Shown here piece by piece: positions 59,869 to 64,000 of a stretch of 64,000 bases of DNA (positions are counted from its first letter, which is position 1; each line of letters starts with the position of its first letter). The notes beneath the pieces were generated by a model. The model saw only the letters and a program-made list of their open reading frames with translations. It ran no database searches and had not been told where the DNA came from. Source of the DNA: Cytophagales bacterium (GTDB lineage Bacteria > Bacteroidota > Bacteroidia > Cytophagales > Cyclobacteriaceae); assembly GCA_020403045.1 (NCBI GenBank), contig JADBYK010000025.1, positions 1 to 64,000 of the forward strand. Direction: 5' to 3'. Made by a program: the position numbers and the translations under genes.

Positions 59869-60048
59869 ATGAACTCAAAAATGTCTTCCTCGGATAGTAT
59901 TGTTGTAATTCCGTTGAAATCGATCCAACAAGGTACTGCTTTTTTGCATTCGTTACGTTCGGTATTCAACAAACATACCACAATGGAAGTCGCAGCGGCA
60001 CGGGTTTTTAGCATCCGACCTAAAACGATGTCTTGGGCAAGGAATTAA
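59869..60048 (+). CDS. Small ORF in the gap between ATE-like and permease genes
   Basis: MNSKMSSSDSIVVIPLKSIQQGTAFLHSLRSVFNKH... is 59 aa (ATG 59869 or 59881, TAA at 60048). It has a hydrophilic Ser-rich start and a basic middle, with no recognised family. An open frame of 62 codons also exists on the other strand (59826-60014), so the true coding strand is uncertain. There is no clear RBS. Confidence 0.3.
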   Translation: MNSKMSSSDSIVVIPLKSIQQGTAFLHSLRSVFNKHTTMEVAAARVFSIRPKTMSWARN

Positions 60049-60174
60049 AGCAAGTTGGAAGGAAATGGCATCGTTCTTTTCAATTTAGTTTAAGAGACGT
60101 TTAGCGAATTTGAAAATAACACGCTAAGAATCTACTATTTTGCATTTTTTAAATTAGCAGTCACTCACACTATT

Positions 60175-61674
60175 TTGGAACCATCGATAAAAAGTCTACC
60201 GCGCAAGATGGGGATGTTAAGTCTCGCAGCCACCGGCATCTGCTCAATGATAGGGGCGTCTATTTATGTGGTGCCGTTTATGATTCAGCGGAATATTCCC
60301 GGCATCGGGCCTTATGTGTTGCCTGCTTTTTTATTTGCTGCCGTTCCGGCAATACTGGCAGCCTTTGCCTACGTAATTCTTGGATCGGCTATGCCACGTG
60401 CCGGTGGAAGTTACATTTATGCGAGCCGATCGCTGAGTCCCTATCTCGGATTTGTGGCGAGCTTCTCACAATGGTTTGGACTTTCAATAGCAATTGGTGT
60501 TGTGTCTTATGTGATTGTACCATTTGTCCGTGATATCGCAAGCGCGTTGCAATGGGATCATCTTGCAAGGTTGTTGAATCAGGGATTTGTCCGTGTCGCT
60601 TTTGCGCTTGCCATACTTTGGGTTTTTGTATTCGTTAATATCAAAGGAATAAAATGGTATGAACGAACGCTTATCCCCTTGATGATACTCATGTTTGGGC
60701 TCGGTGCTATCGTCATCGTAGCTGGGTTATCATTCGATCATGAAGATTTTAAGCAAGCGCTCTTGATAAAAGAAGGAAGAGTGCTCAATCACGCTTCGTC
60801 TCTTTTTAGCTGGCCGATATTTCTGTCCGGGTCGGCATTACTTTTTTCAAGTTTTATCGGATTTGATTCCATTGCACAAGCTGGTGGTGAAGCGAAAGAT
60901 CCGTCACGCACGCTACCAAAAGCAATCGGTATTGCTGTGATGACCGTTGCCTTGTTCTACATCGTTTTTACATATTCACTATATCACGCTGTGCCTTGGA
61001 ACTTTGTGGCCGAAGAGGCCGTGAAGAAAGACATCACGGCACCTGGATTACTTAGTTATTTGATCCCTTCGGCTTGGTCGGTCTTTATTTTGCTGGGAGC
61101 AGCCGTTGCATTACTGAATGACTTACCTGCGATGTTACTATCGGTTTCGCGCTTAATGTTTTCCTGGGCAGAAGATGGCATTTTCCCAAAAAGATTGGCC
61201 AGCATCCATTCAACCTTTCAAACTCCCCACATAGCTATTCTTGCAAGTGGTGGAATGGCTACCGTTGGAATTTTAGGTAGCCATTTTGCTGGTGATTTTT
61301 TTCTTGGTATCGACATTATGGTTACGTCAATGTTAGTCAACTACTCGCTCATGTGCTTGTCGGTTTTGTGGCTGCCGAAAACCAACCCAAAGATTGCTGC
61401 AAAAATCACAGTTTTTAAGTCACGAAAATTGCAACGTGTGGTGGCGAGTACGGGTGCGATAGTGTTAGGTGGATTTCTGGTCATTCATTTAGTAAAGGAT
61501 TTGACGATGGGAACTACCGCTTGGTATTTTCACTCCACACCCGTTTGGCTACTGGTCATGCTTGTGGCCTCTGTTGTTTTCTATTACAACTGGAACAGGC
61601 TGACGAAATTGGGTGTGGATACAAAAACTCTTTTTTCAACTTTACCTACTGAGAATACGAATGACGAAAAATAA
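60175..61674 (+). CDS. APC-superfamily amino-acid permease
   Basis: A 499-aa membrane transporter with about 12 helices, starting with a TTG at 60175. Landmarks are GICSMIGASIYVVPF in helix 1 (the APC unwound Gly region), IPAILAAFAYVILGSAMPRAGGSYIYASRSLSPYLGFVASFSQWFG in helices 2-3, SSFIGFDSIAQAGGEAKDPSRTLPKAIG in helix 6, and a cytosolic C-terminus. The family imports amino acids or polyamines with a proton. Its 3' end overlaps the next gene by 14 bases, so both are co-transcribed. Confidence 0.93.
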   Translation: MEPSIKSLPRKMGMLSLAATGICSMIGASIYVVPFMIQRNIPGIGPYVLPAFLFAAVPAILAAFAYVILGSAMPRAGGSYIYASRSLSPYLGFVASFSQWFGLSIAIGVVSYVIVPFVRDIASALQWDHLARLLNQGFVRVAFALAILWVFVFVNIKGIKWYERTLIPLMILMFGLGAIVIVAGLSFDHEDFKQALLIKEGRVLNHASSLFSWPIFLSGSALLFSSFIGFDSIAQAGGEAKDPSRTLPKAIGIAVMTVALFYIVFTYSLYHAVPWNFVAEEAVKKDITAPGLLSYLIPSAWSVFILLGAAVALLNDLPAMLLSVSRLMFSWAEDGIFPKRLASIHSTFQTPHIAILASGGMATVGILGSHFAGDFFLGIDIMVTSMLVNYSLMCLSVLWLPKTNPKIAAKITVFKSRKLQRVVASTGAIVLGGFLVIHLVKDLTMGTTAWYFHSTPVWLLVMLVASVVFYYNWNRLTKLGVDTKTLFSTLPTENTNDEK

Positions 61675-63115
61675 TCCAATAAGTGAATTGGCAACCGGAC
61701 TATCAATTTCTCCTGTACTGACAGGCCTTTGGCAGGTAGCAGATCTGGAGCGAGATGGATCTACATTAGATGCAGACATAGCTGCGCGTGCTTTGAAACA
61801 GTACTTTGATGCAGGGCTTACCACCTTTGACATGGCCGACCATTATGGGTCAGCAGAAATTATTGCTGGCGTATTCAGGAAGAAATATGCGGGCAACAAA
61901 ACGCAACTACTAACCAAATGGGTTCCGGCACCCGGCAAGGTCACCAAGGAGCAAGTACGGACGGCCGTACAAAAGTCTCTTACTCGCTTGCAATCCGAAC
62001 GAATTGACTTACTGCAATTTCATGCATGGAATTATGCAGATCCCGCCTGGCTAGATGCTTTGTTCTGGCTACAGGAATTAAAACAAGAAGGCCTTATTCA
62101 TCAGTTAGGTCTTACCAACTTTGATTCCGCTCATTTACAAATGGTTGTTGAAAGTGGTATTGAAGTAGTTTCCAACCAAGTGTGCTATTCATTACTCGAT
62201 CAGCGGGCAGCAGGGAAAATGACACAGTTATGTCTTCAATACAAGATAAAACTTCTTGCTTTTGGCACTGTTGCGGGAGGGTTTTTGACAGAAAAATGGA
62301 TCGGCCAATCGGAACCAAAAATTGATTCTTCACTTACGTGGTCACAGATGAAGTACAAGAGGTTCATCGATGCAGCTGGGGGCTGGCTTGTTTTTCAAAA
62401 CTTATTGTTAGTACTCAAAAAAGTAGCCGATAAGAATAACACCTCTATTGCAAACATCGCTAGTCGCTACCTATTAGAACAGCCGGCCGTGGGAGGTGTC
62501 ATCATTGGTGCACGAATTGGCCGGAGTGAGCACATTGAAGAAAATAAAAAACTGTTAACATTTTCTTTAGATGATGAGAATAAAAAAATAGTGAAAGGAG
62601 CAATGGATCAAATGACTAAGATCCCGGGCGACTGCGGAGACGAATATCGTAAGCCTCCTTTTCTGACCGCCTCGGGCGATCTGAGTCATCACGTTGATGC
62701 TGTGCCTTCACCTTATGCTTGTCATTCAGGAAGTGATGGCCGAGTAAAAGCATTGAGCGGAACAAGTTGGGAAGAAATAGCAGGCTTCAGCAGAGCAGTA
62801 AGAAAAGGAAATCACATTTTTGTTTCTGGTTCCACAGCTACCCATGGATCTAAACTAATAGGAGGAAACAATCCGGAAGCCCAAATGAATTTTGTTATCG
62901 ACAAGTTGGACGGAGCGATTCAATCTCTCGGTGGAACATTGCAGCAGGTAGTTCGCACACGCATTTATATTAAAAATCTGTCTGATTGGGAAGCTATCGC
63001 ACGGGTGCATGGTGAGCGATTCAACGAGATACAACCATCGAATACCATGATAAAAGCTGAATTGATCGGAGATGAATATCTTCTTGAGATGGAAGCAGAG
63101 GCAATTATCGACTAA
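61661..63115 (+). CDS. Aldo/keto reductase-RidA fusion protein
   Basis: A two-domain 484-aa protein. Residues about 1-330 are an aldo/keto reductase: GLWQVADLERDG, FDMADHYGSAE (with the catalytic Asp and Tyr), HQLGLTNFDS and a C-terminal GGVIIGARIGRSEHIEEN that binds the NADPH phosphate. After a linker (KPPFLTASGDLSHHVDAVP), residues about 365-484 form a YjgF/RidA domain: FVSGSTATHG, NPEAQMNFVIDKLDGAIQSLGG, VVRTRIYI and a terminal LLEMEAEAI. The catalytic Arg of RidA (PAR motif) is replaced: the sequence has QPSNT, so the RidA part belongs to the Arg-less subfamilies. The start ATG at 61661 overlaps the permease stop. It probably acts on the compound imported by the permease. Confidence 0.88.
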   Translation: MTKNNPISELATGLSISPVLTGLWQVADLERDGSTLDADIAARALKQYFDAGLTTFDMADHYGSAEIIAGVFRKKYAGNKTQLLTKWVPAPGKVTKEQVRTAVQKSLTRLQSERIDLLQFHAWNYADPAWLDALFWLQELKQEGLIHQLGLTNFDSAHLQMVVESGIEVVSNQVCYSLLDQRAAGKMTQLCLQYKIKLLAFGTVAGGFLTEKWIGQSEPKIDSSLTWSQMKYKRFIDAAGGWLVFQNLLLVLKKVADKNNTSIANIASRYLLEQPAVGGVIIGARIGRSEHIEENKKLLTFSLDDENKKIVKGAMDQMTKIPGDCGDEYRKPPFLTASGDLSHHVDAVPSPYACHSGSDGRVKALSGTSWEEIAGFSRAVRKGNHIFVSGSTATHGSKLIGGNNPEAQMNFVIDKLDGAIQSLGGTLQQVVRTRIYIKNLSDWEAIARVHGERFNEIQPSNTMIKAELIGDEYLLEMEAEAIID

Positions 63116-63119
63116 TCCG

Positions 63120-63255
63120 AATTAAGCAAGAGGAAATTTTTATTGCTTAATTGGCGAAAAATCCTTTTGCAAAGGATTTTTTGTCAGGGTTAACCCTAAC
63201 ACAGCTTCGCTTTCGTCTGCTTGAAGTGCAAGTTACGCTAATGCATAATTTGGGA
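63120..63255 (+). repeat. Modular palindromic intergenic repeat, copy E
   Basis: Hairpin AATTAAGCAA/TTGCTTAATT (63120-63152), GGCG, hairpin AAAAATCCTTT/AAAGGATTTTT (63157-63181, loop TGC), then TGTCAGGGTTAACCC, identical in its last bases to the join in copy B. A less ordered tail ends in ATGCATAATTTGGG near 63255, which resembles the final part of copy C. It lies immediately after the aldo/keto reductase-RidA stop codon. Confidence 0.75.
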
Positions 63256-63320
63256 TTCATTACGTTTCGACCGGCTGAACCTGACACAAGTTTTATTGTT
63301 GTGATGACTTGTAATGGCTA

Positions 63321-63338
63321 TTTTTTTTTGGGGGGGGG
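63321..63338 (+). repeat. Homopolymer tract T9G9
   Basis: Nine T followed by nine G in the gap before the lipoprotein gene (which is on the minus strand and ends at 63363). Such tracts vary in length by slippage and are also prone to sequencing error. It lies outside any coding region I support. Confidence 0.8.
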
Positions 63339-63362
63339 TAATTGCACCGATTCCAACACAAA

Positions 63363-63911
63363 CTATTTTATTTTTTGGAGTTTATCTCCGGTAAAATAGC
63401 CTTCCTTAATCAACATCATCAGTTGCGCTGGCGTAGGATTAATTTGATAGAAGATATCATCTTCTTTCGTGTGCACTTCGGTAAAAGAAATTTTGTGTTT
63501 TAGTTTTTTCAAAATTTCTTTTCGCTTTTTCTCGTCTCGCAAATCGATTGATAAAAACCGAATAGCTCCAGATGGTTCTTGCTGAATCAATCGGAGCACC
63601 CATTGGCCTTGGGTCTTAAAGTTGATAAAGTAATAGTTCTGGTAAAACTTGATAACAAGCGTATCGCTTATGGTGCCGCGTGTAAGCCAATCTTTTTCAT
63701 TCTTGTCCTTGAAATGGTAGCCCCAGGATTCGATGATCAGTGTGTCAGAAAATTGTCCGGTAGTTTCATCTACCGTCTGATACGTGCCTCGCAACTTCAT
63801 GGGAACTTCTTTCAACGAAGCGATGCCTTTCGGCTGCGGCTCGGTGAAGGTTACTTCTTTGCAGGAATACAAAAGCAACGACCAGAATAATATTAACGGT
63901 AAAACGCGCAT
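63363..63911 (-). CDS. Lipoprotein of unknown function
   Basis: A 182-aa protein with a short signal and lipobox (LFWSLLLYSC). The mature part has RGTYQTVDETTGQFSDTLIIESWGYHFKDKNEKDWL and FYQNYYFINFKTQGQWVLRLIQQ, a mostly beta pattern, then a basic KKRKEILKKLKHKI helix and DDIFYQINPTPAQLMMLIKEG. I recognise no family. It is convergent with the reductase-RidA gene, with repeat copy E and a T9G9 tract between. Confidence 0.75.
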   Translation of the reverse strand: MRVLPLILFWSLLLYSCKEVTFTEPQPKGIASLKEVPMKLRGTYQTVDETTGQFSDTLIIESWGYHFKDKNEKDWLTRGTISDTLVIKFYQNYYFINFKTQGQWVLRLIQQEPSGAIRFLSIDLRDEKKRKEILKKLKHKISFTEVHTKEDDIFYQINPTPAQLMMLIKEGYFTGDKLQKIK

Positions 63912-64000
63912 AGGTCAACTACCTATTTATGATGATTTTGATCAACCAAATATGAAGGTAACTATTTTGTCAAAAAATCTACGTCTTTATAGGCTGGATT

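Noticed and set aside
63151-63399. Plus-strand open frame of about 80 codons near the right edge
   Set aside because: It runs through repeat copy E and the T9G9 tract, giving low-complexity peptides; not coding.
1-64000. tRNA, rRNA, riboswitches and complete transposons
   Set aside because: No cloverleaf, rRNA core or transposase motif was recognised by reading both strands; small RNAs cannot be ruled out.

Overview
The window reads as a chromosomal piece of a gliding-type Bacteroidetes, most likely Cytophagales or a relative. The grounds are a GldB lipoprotein, a CarboxypepD-reg/TonB-plug protein, many short Bacteroidetes-style lipoproteins, few Shine-Dalgarno sequences, and promoter-like TAnnTTTG (-7) elements. 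The assignment is inferred from gene content; there is no rRNA or tRNA gene in the window. Coding density is high and genes lie on both strands. I see no complete insertion sequence, phage, integron or CRISPR array.

Layout: 1-6.8 kb is a type III restriction-modification locus (res, a KilA-N protein, mod). 6.9-26.4 kb is mostly housekeeping: Tag glycosylase, RecX, an exonuclease/GIY-YIG protein, a pseudouridine synthase, deoxynucleoside kinase, GldB, FeoAB, a HEAT/cyclophilin lipoprotein, a polyprenyl synthase, RNase R and a 3'-5' exonuclease. 26.4-30.5 kb is a DinB - PBP4 - GH3 - small coiled-coil membrane protein cluster. 30.7-36.0 kb carries the two last steps of five-step histidine degradation (HutG and HutF) around a barrel-less TonB-plug protein and a decayed small gene. 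36.1-37.0 kb is a probable AbiEii-type nucleotidyltransferase toxin pair. 37.5-40.7 kb is a large secreted BNR-repeat protein.

The most interesting region is 40.85-49.73 kb. It is a tight, co-directional nine-gene NAD module: NrtR-type Nudix regulator, NMN adenylyltransferase/Nudix, nicotinamide phosphoribosyltransferase, PRPP synthetase, a HAD-like protein with an altered catalytic motif, an SPFH/band-7 protein, a NAD-kinase-like protein, an ADP-ribosylglycohydrolase, and a fusion of a nucleotidylyltransferase-like domain to a methyltransferase. Three 23-bp inverted repeats (ATTTGTGT-N7-ACACAAAT type) overlap or flank the promoter-like elements of the regulator and of the next gene, so the module looks self-regulated. 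Together the genes could rebuild NAD+ from nicotinamide, make NADP+, remove ADP-ribose and perhaps modify an unknown target.

49.8-63.9 kb holds a decayed RNase E/G fragment, a DEAD-box helicase, a methyltransferase, a GH30 glycosidase, an SDR, a HelD-like helicase, a YwqK/MORN-repeat membrane protein, an ATE/Bpt-like aminoacyl-transferase, an APC permease and an aldo/keto reductase-RidA fusion. A second striking feature is a family of at least five dispersed intergenic elements (near 1, 9.3, 11.2, 37.1 and 63.1 kb). They are built of consecutive hairpins whose pairing is kept while the stem sequences differ from copy to copy.
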